Positions 26,098 to 37,787 are shown, counted from the first letter of the stretch. The stretch is 64,000 nt of DNA from Roseiarcus sp963780825 (GCA_963780825.1 CAWADL010000008.1:322815-386814); one strand, 5' to 3'. The notes: generated by a model from the sequence alone, not told the origin. Made by a program: numbers and translations.

Positions 26098-26571
26098 TTA
26101 CTTATATTCGATCTTCAGGATCTCGTAACTCTTGCCGCCGCCCGGCGTGTTGACTTCGATGGCGTCGCCGGCCTTCTTGCCGATCAGCGCGCGCGCCGTC
26201 GGCGAACCGACCGACATCTTGCCGTTCTTCACGTCGGCTTCGGTTTCGCCGACGATCTGAAACGTCTTCTTCTGCTCGGTGTCCTGGTCGACGACGGTCA
26301 CCGACGCGCCGAACTTGACGGTCTCGCCCGAGAGTTTCGAAACGTCGATCACCTCGGCGCGCTGCAGCAGGTCCTCGAGCTCGACGATGCGGCCCTCGTT
26401 ATGCGACTGCGCTTCCTTGGCGGAGTGGTATTCGGCGTTTTCCGAGAGATCGCCGTGGGCGCGGGCCTCGGAGATCGCCTGGACAATGCGCGGGCGGTCG
26501 ACTTTCTGGCGGTGGGCAAACTCCGCCTCCAAAGCCGCATGGCCCGCGACCGTTACAGGAAATCGCTCCAT
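26098..26571 (-). CDS. greA: Transcription elongation factor GreA
   Basis: 157 residues. It rescues backtracked RNA polymerase by stimulating transcript cleavage. The N-terminal coiled coil carries the acidic tip ARAHGDLSENAEYHSAKEAQ near residues 36-55, with the conserved DLSENAEY. The C-terminal FKBP-like domain ends SVGSPTARALIGKKAGDAIE. I start at MERFPVT (26571) because this matches the family length; an upstream in-frame ATG at 26604 lies in the terminator stem. It follows carB by 54 bases, with a terminator between. Confidence 0.96.
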   Translation of the reverse strand: MERFPVTVAGHAALEAEFAHRQKVDRPRIVQAISEARAHGDLSENAEYHSAKEAQSHNEGRIVELEDLLQRAEVIDVSKLSGETVKFGASVTVVDQDTEQKKTFQIVGETEADVKNGKMSVGSPTARALIGKKAGDAIEVNTPGGGKSYEILKIEYK

Positions 26572-26589
26572 ATCCGCCACCTGTCGAGA

Positions 26590-26623
26590 ATCAAAAAGCA
26601 ACATCCGGCGCGACCGCGCCGGA
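26590..26623 (-). terminator. Intrinsic terminator between carB and greA
   Basis: Perfect stem TCCGGCGCG-GT-CGCGCCGGA just after the carB stop on the minus strand, followed by TGTTGCTTTTTG. The T run is short and displaced, so partial readthrough into greA is likely. Confidence 0.65.
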
Positions 26624-26625
26624 CT

Positions 26626-29960
<3,335 letters not shown>

Positions 29961-29982
29961 GCGGTCCTCGTGACGGGCGCAC

Positions 29983-30014
29983 AAAAAAAGGCCGCGTCGC
30001 GCTGCGTCGCGTCC
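29983..30014 (-). terminator. Terminator-like hairpin in the carB leader
   Basis: On the minus strand GGACGCG pairs imperfectly with CGCGGCC around an 11-base loop, followed by seven T residues, 22 bases before the carB start. In this position it would act on transcription entering carB, as an attenuator or as the end of an upstream transcript. Confidence 0.45.
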
Positions 30015-30282
30015 TCTAGGCATCATGCGCCGGGGGCTAGCCGGGCGGGTGCATAGACGAGATTGCCGGGAAGGGGAAGGGCAGGGGCGGATTGCGACAG
30101 GGACAGGTCGTGCGCGCGTTTTTTCAGGAGTTTGGGTGGCAACGGCTGTCACTCGTCCGGGCGGCTCGTCCCGTCAGAGATGTCAGGGGACTCCTATCCT
30201 GTTCACGATGCGCAATCTTCGATTGTCATAAATAACATGTTGTATTTGTATAATATCAGATCGGGGTTTTCGGCCGCGCCGA

Positions 30283-30933
30283 TCAAACCTCGATCGGAAT
30301 CAAGACCTCGTTGCGCCGTAGGAACCAGAGCGTCCATGGCGGATTGTATTGCGCCAAGGCGGCAGGACCGGAAGCCCGCAACTGGCGGCCCTTCATCCAA
30401 TTCGATAGCTCGGCGGTCTTGGCCGCGACATCCTCCGGTCGGGCGAGGCCGGAAAATCGGATGACGGCGAAACGTTCAGGCGGCGTCGCGCGCAGGTGAA
30501 TCCGTGCGTCGTCGGGAACTGGCAGCGTCTGCAACGAATATTGGCTCGGCATCGTGAACCGCACCACCCATTCGCCGGCGGTCTCGATTTGCGTCACGGG
30601 CGCGGTCATCGCGATTTTCTCCCCCGCCGGGGCCTGCGCCACCGGCGCCGTCATAGCGATTTTCTGGGCGCGCTTGTTGCCCCCGAAAATATAGCCCGCG
30701 AGCAGGCGAAAACCCTTGCTGGCGGCCTCCTTCTGCTGGCCGGTCACGGTGACCTCGGCGACGACGAGTTCGGGATAATCGCGGATTTCGAAAGGGCCGT
30801 TCGCAACAACGGTCTTGAAGGCGGGTTCTTCGACGGCCACGGCTACGCCTCCAAGCGCCACCGCCGCTCCTCCGAGCAACATTAGGGTCAGCGCGCCGCC
30901 AACGACGATGCGTTTTGCGAACATGAGAGCCAT
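30283..30933 (-). CDS. SOUL-family haem-binding protein
   Basis: 216 residues. N-terminal hydrophobic segment KRIVVGGALTLMLLGGAAVA (signal peptide or anchor), then the SOUL domain: FEIRDYPELVVAEVTVTG, FGGNKRAQKIAMTAPV, the second KIAMTAPVTQ and RFTMPSQYSLQTLPVPDD. The repeated IAMTAPV strands are diagnostic. SOUL/HBP proteins bind haem or tetrapyrroles; bacterial exported versions have no settled role. It is monocistronic and oriented like carB. Confidence 0.92.
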   Translation of the reverse strand: MALMFAKRIVVGGALTLMLLGGAAVALGGVAVAVEEPAFKTVVANGPFEIRDYPELVVAEVTVTGQQKEAASKGFRLLAGYIFGGNKRAQKIAMTAPVAQAPAGEKIAMTAPVTQIETAGEWVVRFTMPSQYSLQTLPVPDDARIHLRATPPERFAVIRFSGLARPEDVAAKTAELSNWMKGRQLRASGPAALAQYNPPWTLWFLRRNEVLIPIEV

Positions 30934-31070
30934 GTGGGTCGCGACCCGCGACGCGCAAGGGAGGGCGTGTGTAACCCAGCTCTCCAGGCTGTCCGAACCG
31001 CAAAGAGATTTAGCAAAGTGTCACGGAATGGGCGGAAAGCGCGTATTGCGGACAATGGTCCGCTTACGCT

Positions 31071-31910
31071 TTAATCTGCAAGTCCTCTCGGTACGGCGTA
31101 GCCGATATCCTTTAGGGCTTCAACAAGGCGTCGTCGGTTGTCGATACCCGAGTTCCTGAACACCTCGACGCCCTGGCTCTGCATGCCATCGATCTTGGCC
31201 GTAAGTAGGGCCGGTATGCCGACCGTTGTTCCTTCGACAGCGGACCGGTCGTAGATGGTCCGGTTGCCGTCCCTCATCGTGGCGAACACGCGGGCGCGTC
31301 TGAGGTTTCCGACCAAATAGCGCGCAAAGCCGGCGGGCTCCGGCAAGGGGGCGACCTGCATTTCCATTCGCAGCGCCGCGGGAGCGCCGCTGTCGGGCAA
31401 GGCCGTGACGCAGAAATGACGACGGCGCGAGCCGAATTCGCATTTCCGCCCGTCGCCGATGGCATAGATTTGGAAGAGCCCCGGAACCATAGCCGGCAAT
31501 CGCAGCCAGTCGACTTGGCCGGTTTGCAGCAGTGAGAGGCAAAGGTCGGCGCAAATTTTGTCGCTCCCCAAGATTTCTAACGTCCGCGGTGGCGGCGCGT
31601 GGACCTCGAGGCGAGGCGTGGGCTGTTCCTCGTTCAAGCGCGCCAGCTCGCGCCTGGCAAAGAGGTTCGGCGCCACGCAGGCAACGACCACCGCCACCGC
31701 CGCCAGGGCGCCCCTGGCGACGGCGTGAGTTGTCCCCAGGGTGAAAGGCAGTGCGACGAAAAGGTAGGGTATCGGCGCGGGCGCAAACAGCAGAGGGAAA
31801 CCAAAACCCAAGCTCGACATCATGATCAAGACGGCCGCATTCGGCAGCGTAACCACGAACGAAACTGCGCCGCACGCCAATATGGCGGCCAAGACAAAAA
31901 GGAACGGCAC
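31071..31910 (-). CDS. Membrane protein of unknown function
   Basis: 279 residues. The first 85 residues hold three to four hydrophobic segments (PFLFVLAAILACGAVSFVVT; AVLIMMSSLGFGFPLLFA; YLFVALPFTLGTTHA; ALAAVAVVVACVAPNLFA). They are followed by a soluble 190-residue part with LEVHAPPPRTLEILGSDKIC and TIYDRSAVEGTTVGIPALLT. I recognise no domain. Codon use matches the surroundings and the frame is intact, so it is probably real. Confidence 0.65.
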   Translation of the reverse strand: MPFLFVLAAILACGAVSFVVTLPNAAVLIMMSSLGFGFPLLFAPAPIPYLFVALPFTLGTTHAVARGALAAVAVVVACVAPNLFARRELARLNEEQPTPRLEVHAPPPRTLEILGSDKICADLCLSLLQTGQVDWLRLPAMVPGLFQIYAIGDGRKCEFGSRRRHFCVTALPDSGAPAALRMEMQVAPLPEPAGFARYLVGNLRRARVFATMRDGNRTIYDRSAVEGTTVGIPALLTAKIDGMQSQGVEVFRNSGIDNRRRLVEALKDIGYAVPRGLAD

Positions 31911-32072
31911 GCCTAGCTATCCTGGTTCCCCGTAGAAAACTAGCTAGCAAATCTCACTTGAAGACGGGTTAAATCCGGAGCGGCCCCAAAGCCCTCAAAT
32001 TTAGCCGGACCCTGTGCGAGGAGACATGGTACCCATTTGTGCGATTAATTCCGGCGTGTCCCGTTTGGATGC

Positions 32073-32699
32073 ATGGCTCGTCTCGCGCGCATCGTCGTCC
32101 CGCTCACGCCTCACCACGTGACCCAGCGCGGCAATCGCCGCATGGCTATTTTCAAACACGCTTCTGATTTCGCACTTTACCGCGACCTTCTGGCCGAGCG
32201 GCTGAAGTCGCACGCCGTGACATGCTCCGCTTATTGCCTGATGCCCAATCACGTTCATCTGCTGCTGTCGCCGATGCACGACGACGCCGCAGCGGCGGGC
32301 GCGGCGCTGTCGCGGTCGGTCGGCGAGGCGCATCGGCGCTATACCGCTTTCTTCAACGCGCGGGCGCGCACCACCGGGCATCTGTTTCAATCGCGCTTCG
32401 GCTGCGTGGCGATGGACGAGGCGCATTGGTTGACCGCGGTCCGCTATCTTGCGTTCAACCCGGTACGCGCCGGGCTCTGCCGACGCCCTGAAGACTGGCG
32501 CTGGAAAAGTCTCGCAAAAACGGCTTCTTACGCGACACTGTCTTCCGTGACCGCGGCAAACAACATCGGAAAGAGTTATTGCCCTTTTGTCCGACCCGCC
32601 GGAGGCGCTGGTCGAACCTTCGCGCCGACCGACGCCCTTTCGTCCCGACGCCATCCGAACACGCCACGCGCAGGAAGCGTCAAGGGGACCGTGGAATAA
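32073..32699 (+). mobile_element. RAYT: REP-associated tyrosine transposase (TnpA-REP)
   Basis: A 208-residue Y1-type transposase relative. LTPHHVTQRGNRRMAIF at residues 11-27 and the HUH element AYCLMPNHVHLLLSP near 53-67 are typical. The likely catalytic Tyr is in RRYTAFFNAR near 90, and RYLAFNPVRAGLCRRPEDWR closes the recognisable part near 142. RAYTs are single-copy domesticated transposases thought to spread REP elements. After about residue 150 the sequence no longer resembles the family, so the C-terminus may be truncated or frame-shifted. An inverted repeat follows at 32719-32790. Confidence 0.88.
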
Positions 32700-32718
32700 A
32701 TGGGGCTTACGGTGACAC

Positions 32719-32790
32719 CTTACTGAATCCCCAATCCAAGTCCCAACTTTTCTAGGCAACAGGAAAGCAGAAAAAGGGGATTTAGTAAGG
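32719..32790. repeat. Inverted repeat downstream of the RAYT gene (candidate REP)
   Basis: CCTTACTGAATCCCC and the near-complement GGGGATTTAGTAAGG enclose 42 bases, 20 bases after the RAYT stop. GGTGACACCTTACTGAA-type sequences are familiar beside RAYT genes, so this is the best candidate for the cognate REP in the window. Confidence 0.6.
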
Positions 32791-32849
32791 ACTTTCACGC
32801 GGCTGCGTTTGCTGCTGTCTAGACAGTCTAAATTAAAAGAGTGACGCGA

Positions 32850-33098
32850 ATGAAATGGCCGCTTCAGGACGCGAAGAAACGATTCAGCGAGGTCGTTAAA
32901 CGCGCGGTGAGCGAAGGGCCACAGACGGTGACGTTGCGTGGGCGGCGCGCGGCGGTCGTCCTGTCGGTGGAAGATTTCGACCGGCTATCGGCGGGGGAGG
33001 AATTGATCGTCGACGCGCTACTCGGCGGTCCTGATTGGGACGAGGCGTTCGCAAACGACGTCGTCGCGCGCGACGCTACCCCGCTACGGGATATTTAA
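32850..33098 (+). CDS. Phd/YefM-family antitoxin
   Basis: 82 residues: MKWPLQDAKKRFSEVVKRAV, then GPQTVTLRGRRAAVVLSVED, FDRLSAGEEL. This is the Phd/YefM DNA-binding fold, which neutralises Doc-, YoeB- or PIN-type toxins and represses its own operon. I use the ATG at 32850; an in-frame GTG at 32841 would add three residues. The partner gene downstream is a PIN-domain fragment that seems degraded, so this may be an orphan antitoxin. Confidence 0.87.
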   Translation: MKWPLQDAKKRFSEVVKRAVSEGPQTVTLRGRRAAVVLSVEDFDRLSAGEELIVDALLGGPDWDEAFANDVVARDATPLRDI

Positions 33099-33307
33099 TA
33101 TTCCTCGTCGACACGAACGTCATTTCTGAAGCGCGCAGGGGCGCCGAGCCGGCGGTGAAATGGCTATGCTCCGCAGACCCGCGCGCGATCCGATTGAGCG
33201 TCGTTACGCTTGCCGAGATTTCCAGGGGCGTTTCGCTGAAGCAGAAGCGCGATCCAAAATCCGCGGCGCATCTGGCGCAATGGCTGCAACGGTTGCGGCG
33301 CCAGTAG
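33099..33307 (+). pseudogene. Truncated VapC-like PIN-domain toxin
   Basis: The frame IFLVDTNVISEARRGAEPAV, then SVVTLAEISRGVSLKQ and AAHLAQWLQRLRRQ, is the N-terminal half of a VapC PIN nuclease, with the first Asp (VDTN) and the Glu (LAEI) of the acidic site. It stops after 69 residues, whereas VapC proteins have about 135; the second half with the remaining acidic residues is missing. No ATG or GTG stands at the expected start (ATA TTC CTC); only a TTG far upstream does. I regard it as inactive. Confidence 0.75.
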
Positions 33308-33335
33308 GGTTGGTTGATCCGTGGGGCGCGGCTGG

Positions 33336-33629
33336 TTAGATCGATTTACGCCGCCAGTCCCGCGCGTGATGCAGGATCGTGAGGACAGCAATAGAGCCCG
33401 TTTCCGCCCGGTAGTAATTGAAATGCGACTGGAAGCGAAACCGTCCAGTCAGGGGATTTAGGCTATCGACCTTTGGCGCCATGCCGGGAAAATCCGCGAG
33501 CAGGCCGAACGTTCGCCCAAGGCCGGCGTGATAGGCGTCGGCCTGATACTCTCCGAAAGCGATGAAGCCGTATTCGTAAATGTCATCCAAGTCCCGACGC
33601 GCGCGCGGCGTCAGGCGGTATCTGCCCAT
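33336..33629 (-). CDS. parE: ParE-like toxin
   Basis: 97 residues: MGRYRLTPRARRDLDDIYEY, GLGRTFGLLADFPGMAPKVD, FRFQSHFNYYRAETGSIAVL, TILHHARDWRRKSI. This is the ParE/RelE fold of the gyrase-targeting ParE group (RxDLxxIxxY opening; IxxILHxRxD ending). It starts 47 bases inside the upstream antitoxin gene, which implies coupled translation. Confidence 0.88.
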   Translation of the reverse strand: MGRYRLTPRARRDLDDIYEYGFIAFGEYQADAYHAGLGRTFGLLADFPGMAPKVDSLNPLTGRFRFQSHFNYYRAETGSIAVLTILHHARDWRRKSI

Positions 33630-33837
33630 GGCGGGATTTCATCCGGGCTTTGTTGGCCGCGAGAATTTCATCCATGGTCTCATCTACGTAACTGTTGCAG
33701 TCGGGTGAGGCGAGCATCTCGTTGAACAGCGCAAAACGCTCCTCGTCCGAAAGCGCGTCCCACTCGGCCTGTTCGGCCTCGTTGAAGGGGACGGCGCCGG
33801 GTACGAGGTGGGTGCGGGTCTTTGATGCGGGCTGCAT
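33583..33837 (-). CDS. Probable antitoxin of the ParE-like toxin
   Basis: 84 residues, acidic: MQPASKTRTHLVPGAVPFNE, EQAEWDALSDEERFALFNEM, YVDETMDEILAANKARMKSR. It lies directly upstream of parE with a 47-base overlap, the usual antitoxin position. It is not a classical ribbon-helix-helix ParD by eye, but small acidic partners of this kind occur beside RelE/ParE toxins. Function is inferred from position and size. The start is the ATG at 33837. Confidence 0.7.
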   Translation of the reverse strand: MQPASKTRTHLVPGAVPFNEAEQAEWDALSDEERFALFNEMLASPDCNSYVDETMDEILAANKARMKSRHGQIPPDAARASGLG

Positions 33838-33979
33838 GGAACGAATATAGGATAGCTCCCGCTTGCTCGCGAGCGAAATCCATTGCAGCGCCCGATGCGC
33901 CTGTCCTGCCGCGCTCGCAAGGAAGCATGACATCGTCCGCCTCCCGTGGCTATGATGCCGCAAACCCCGCGAGGCCCCC

Positions 33980-34615
33980 ATGTCCGAACCCATCACCATC
34001 GACGTCGTCAGCGACGTGGTCTGTCCCTGGTGTTTTGTCGGCAAGCGCCGGCTGGAGGCGGCGCTCAAACAGGAGGGTGCGGTGCTGGTGCGTTGGCGGC
34101 CGTATCAGCTCGATGCGACCATTCCCGCCGAAGGCCTCGATCGCAAGGCCTATATGAGCGCCAAGTTCCGCGACGAGACGCGGATTGCCGACGCGCACGC
34201 GCGGTTGACCGTGCTCGGCGCGGAGGCCGGCATCGCCTTCGATTTTGCCAACATCAAGCGTTCGCCGAACACGCTCGATGCGCACCGCCTCATCCGCTTT
34301 GCGGATGAGGCGGGCGTCGCCGACGCGGTCGTCGAGCGGCTGTTCTCCGATTATTTCGAGCGCGGCCGCGACATCGGCGATCGCGAGGTTCTCGTGGCGG
34401 CGGGGAGCGACTGCGGGCTTGAGGCCGACGCATTGCGTGCAAGACTGGAAAGCGGGGAGGGCGCGGACGAGGTGCGCAAGGAGATCGAGGCGGCGCAGAA
34501 ACTCGGCGTCAGTGGCGTGCCGTTCTTCATCTTCGCCTCGAAATTCGCGGTCTCCGGCGCGCAGAGCGAGCAGGTTTTTGCCGAAGCGTTGACCGAAGCG
34601 CGCAAGGCCGCCTGA
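33980..34615 (+). CDS. DsbA-family oxidoreductase, FrnE-like
   Basis: 211 residues with no signal peptide, so cytosolic. ITIDVVSDVVCPWCFVGKRR places the thioredoxin-type CPWC at residues 15-18; the helical insertion follows, and GVSGVPFFIFASKFAVSGAQ near 177-196 contains the cis-Pro loop (GVP). It belongs to the 2-hydroxychromene-2-carboxylate isomerase/FrnE group of DsbA-like proteins linked to polyketide isomerisation or stress redox control. It precedes the GNAT gene by 4 bases and is probably cotranscribed with it. Confidence 0.92.
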   Translation: MSEPITIDVVSDVVCPWCFVGKRRLEAALKQEGAVLVRWRPYQLDATIPAEGLDRKAYMSAKFRDETRIADAHARLTVLGAEAGIAFDFANIKRSPNTLDAHRLIRFADEAGVADAVVERLFSDYFERGRDIGDREVLVAAGSDCGLEADALRARLESGEGADEVRKEIEAAQKLGVSGVPFFIFASKFAVSGAQSEQVFAEALTEARKAA

Positions 34616-34619
34616 GCCG

Positions 34620-35586
34620 ATGCGCATCGCGTTCGGCGATCTCGACGATCCCCGCATCCTCGCGTTGCTGCAAACGCATCTTACGCAGTGCCGCGCCGAG
34701 ACGGCGGCGGGCAGCGCGCATGCGCTCGACGTCTCCGGCCTGAAGGCGGCGGACATCGAATTCTATGCCGGCTGGGACGGCGATACCCCGGTGGCGGTCG
34801 GCGCGCTGAAACAGCTCGGCGACGGGCGCGGCGAGGTGAAGTCGATGCATACGGTCGCGGCGAAGCGGCGAACCGGCGCCGGCGTGGAAATGCTTGCGCA
34901 TCTCGTCCGGCGGGCGCGGGCGCTCGGGCTGAAGCGGGTGAGCCTCGAGACCGGCTCGTGGGATTTCTTCCGGCCGGCGCGGCGGCTCTATCGCCGCTAC
35001 GGTTTTTGCGATTGCCCGCCGTTCGCGTCCTACAAGTCCGATCCGAACAGCGTGTTTTTCACGCTCGATCTCGGCGACGACGAGGCGGTCGTCGAGACGC
35101 GCGAGGCCAACGAGGCCGATCTGCCGGCGATCTTGGACATCTACAACGCGATCATCGCGACCTCGACCGCGGTCTATCGCGATGAGCCGACGACGCTCGA
35201 AGAGCGGGCGAGTTGGTTCCATGCGCAGGCGGGCGGCGGGGTTTCCGGTGCTGGTCGCCGAGCGGGGCGAGGAGGTGCTGGGGTTTGCGTCGTATGGCGA
35301 TTGGCGCGGGGCGTTTCCCGGCTATCGCCACACCGTCGAGCATAGCGTGCATATCGGCGATGGCGCTCGCGGGGCGGGCGTCGGCGCGGTGCTGATGGGG
35401 CATCTGATGGACCTCGCGCGCGAGCACGGGATGCACGTGATGTTGGGCGCGGTGGACGCGGATAATGCCGGGTCGCTGCGCTTTCATGAGCGGTTGGGCT
35501 TTACCCGCGCCGCGCATTTCCATGAGGTTGGGAGGAAGTTTGGGCGCTGGTTGGATCTGGTGTTCGTGCAGAAGACTTTGGCCTAG
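34620..35586 (+). CDS. Tandem GNAT acetyltransferase fusion, one frameshift
   Basis: Two GNAT domains in one gene of about 321 residues. Domain 1 (1-155): MRIAFGDLDDPRILALLQTH, GEVKSMHTVAAKRRTGAGVE (acetyl-CoA loop), LVRRARALGLKRVSLETGSW, YGFCDCPPFASYKSDPNSVF. Domain 2 (160-321): REANEADLPAILDIYNAIIA, GFPVLVAERGEEVLGFASYG, GARGAGVGAVLMGHLMDLAR, GSLRFHERLGFTRAAHFHEV, which is the phosphinothricin/methionine sulfone N-acetyltransferase pattern. One extra G near 35229 breaks the frame inside domain 2, so two separate proteins are not an alternative. The stop lies in a family C repeat. Confidence 0.85.
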
Positions 35587-35664
35587 TGTCTTCGTGAAAA
35601 CCTTTGTGCCTTTGTGGTGAAGCTCTTTCACCACAAAGGCACAAAGGTTTCACAAAGGCACTAG
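35583..35664. repeat. Family C palindromic repeat, copy 2, at a convergent gene junction
   Basis: Starts CTAGTGTCTTCGTGAAAACC and ends AGGCACTAG, with a long self-complementary stem around GGTGAAGCTCTTTCACC. It contains the stop codon of the GNAT gene on the left and of the dipeptidase gene on the right, as copy 1 does for the pmtA-like gene and ilvH. Confidence 0.9.
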
Positions 35665-36839
35665 GCCCCCGGGTAATCCTCGATCCGGCCGACCGCGGGC
35701 TTGCGGGTTTCTCGCAGCTTCCGACCGACCTCCTCCACGGCGCGCATGGCGCGGAGCGCGTTGCCGTTGGCGATCTTCTCGATATCGGCTTCCGAGAAGC
35801 CGCGCTGCAACAACTCGGCGATGAGATGCGGGAAGCGGCCGACGTGCTCCAGCCCCAGCGGTTGCGGGCCGCCGAAGAAGTCGGAGCCGACGCCGACGTG
35901 ATCGATCCCCGCCGTCTCCACGAGATAAACGATATGGTCGGCAACCTCTTTCAACGTCGCCTTCGGCGCGGGTCCTTGGCGCGTCTCGATCTCCTTCAAC
36001 TGCGCTTTCGGGTCGGGCGCGATCGGCGCCTTGCCGTAGGAGTCGCGCGAGCGCTTCAACCAGTCGCGCAACGCCTGGCTGACAAAGCCCGGCACGAACG
36101 TCGCCATCACGATCCCGCCGTTGTCTTTCAGACGCTTCAAGACATCGTCGGGCGCGTTGCGCGGATGGTCGCAAAGCGAATAGGCGTTGGAGTGCGACAG
36201 GAACACCGGCGCGGCGCTGACATCGAGCAGCACACGGATCGCGTCGTGGCTGAGATGCGCGGCGTCGACGATCATGCCGAGGCGGTTGCATTCGCCGATG
36301 ATGGCGCGGCCGAAAGCGTTGAAACCGTTGTGACGGGGGGCGTCGGTCGCCGAATCCACCCAGTCCAGCGTTTCGTTGTGACAGGGGATCAGCATGCGCG
36401 CGCCCGCGGCATGCCAGATGCGCAGCGGCGCGAGCGCATTCTCCAGGCCGACGCCGCCTTCGACGACGATGAACGAAGCGATCTTCCCCGCTTCTCGCGC
36501 GCGCGCGAAATCGTCGGCGGAGCGGGCGGGGTGGAACACGTCGGGGTGCGCGGCCTCCATGCGCAGGATGGTGTCGATCAGCTCCAAGGTCGTGCGGGCG
36601 GGATGCGGCGCGCTGGTCGGCTGGAAGGCGGACCAGAATTGCGCGCCGACGCGGCCTTCGCGCAGCCGCGGAATGTCGGTGTCGCCGCGCTCGTGAATGC
36701 GCGTCAGGTCGTAGGCGAAGACGTCGCCGCGGGCCGACGGGTCCTGACGGATGACCCACGGCAGGTCGTTGTGTCCGTCAAAGACGGGGGCGCGCTCCAA
36801 AGTCGCGAGCGCGCGCGTCAACCAATCCGAATCATCCAT
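35661..36839 (-). CDS. Membrane dipeptidase-like metallopeptidase (M19)
   Basis: 392 residues of the renal dipeptidase family, binuclear zinc enzymes that split dipeptides. Metal-binding HxD is in VFDGHNDLPWVIR near residue 20; Glu is in FIVVEGGVGLENAL near 128; His ligands are in VDAAHLSHDAIR and FLSHSNAYSLCDHPRN. GIDHVGVGSDFFGG near 320 carries the conserved Asp. I start at MDDSDWL (36839); no signal peptide is seen, so it is cytosolic. Its stop codon lies inside the family C repeat. Confidence 0.93.
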   Translation of the reverse strand: MDDSDWLTRALATLERAPVFDGHNDLPWVIRQDPSARGDVFAYDLTRIHERGDTDIPRLREGRVGAQFWSAFQPTSAPHPARTTLELIDTILRMEAAHPDVFHPARSADDFARAREAGKIASFIVVEGGVGLENALAPLRIWHAAGARMLIPCHNETLDWVDSATDAPRHNGFNAFGRAIIGECNRLGMIVDAAHLSHDAIRVLLDVSAAPVFLSHSNAYSLCDHPRNAPDDVLKRLKDNGGIVMATFVPGFVSQALRDWLKRSRDSYGKAPIAPDPKAQLKEIETRQGPAPKATLKEVADHIVYLVETAGIDHVGVGSDFFGGPQPLGLEHVGRFPHLIAELLQRGFSEADIEKIANGNALRAMRAVEEVGRKLRETRKPAVGRIEDYPGA

Positions 36840-37174
36840 TGCGCCTCGGCGCCTCGTCCTGCCTGGGGGCGGGGAACAAAGCATTTATCCGCCGCCCGCG
36901 CCAGAGCGGGTGGCGGCCTCCTTTGGTAGAGCCTCCGAGGTTGAACGTGGGCTCGCCAATTGTGACTTTCAAAATACGCTATGTGTGTCTTCTTAGCCAA
37001 TGTCATTGATAGCTATAAGAAATCTTAGATGCGGAATGGTCGCGCGCCCTGAACCCGGCGCGGCGGATCGTTAGCAATTGGTTGACTCTGACCCGCAATG
37101 CGGCGAATCGAGGCGAAGATTACGTTCTGTTCACAAGATGCGCGGTCGGCGTGGAGTTTGGAGGCGGCGCGGGG
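36840..37174. other. Intergenic region without a recognisable gene
   Basis: 335 bases between the divergent dipeptidase and PagL-like genes. The part from 36950 to 37060 is relatively AT-rich (CTATAAGAAATCTTAGATG) and probably holds promoters for both genes. I see no conserved reading frame, repeat or RNA. Confidence 0.5.
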
Positions 37175-37766
37175 ATGGCCAAGGGACTGGGCTTAGCCGT
37201 GGCTCTCGCCTTTCTGGCGACGCTCGCGCGCGCGGCCGACCTCGCCAATCCGCTGGCGCCGCCCGATGGCGCCCCGGCGCCGTTCCAGCCCATTGAGGAA
37301 CTCCGGCTCGGCATCTTCGGCGACGATGCGGTGCATCGTGAGCGGCAGGCGCCGATGGCTTCGATCGATGCGCTGTCCTCGCCGATCGTGTTCTACCAGT
37401 CGGCCAATCCGCTGGCTCGCCTCGTTCCTGGCCCCGCGCCTGGAAGGCGGCGCGATGATCAATACGTTCGGTTTGACCAGCTACGCCTACGCCGGTCTCA
37501 ACTGGCGCACGCCGAAATGGGGGCCGATTTTCGGGGAACTCGGCTTCGGCGGCGCGGTCAACGATTCCTCGACCAATCCGCACGACATGCAGCATACCGA
37601 TCTCGGTTGCCCGGTGACCTTCCGCGAATCCGCGGCGATCGGGTGGCAGCTGACCGAGCGGGTCGATATCCTCGCCAGCATCGAGCACATCTCGCACGCC
37701 AACCTGTGCAGCGACACCAATCCCGGATTGACGAGTGTGGGGTTGAGAGTGGGCTATCATTTCTGA
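37175..37766 (+). CDS. Outer-membrane lipid A deacylase, PagL-like, one frameshift
   Basis: About 196 residues. MAKGLGLAVALAFLATLARA is a signal peptide. The beta-barrel part has FLAPRLEGGAMINTFGLTSY, then AGLNWRTPKWGPIFGELGFG, GCPVTFRESAAIGWQLTERV, and the active-site strand ILASIEHISHANLC, where His and Ser sit as HxS as in PagL. The last residue is Phe (LRVGYHF), the outer-membrane assembly signal. One extra base between 37370 and 37430 breaks the frame. PagL removes the 3-O acyl chain of lipid A. Confidence 0.85.
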
Positions 37767-37787
37767 CTGTAGCCGCGGTCGTTGACC

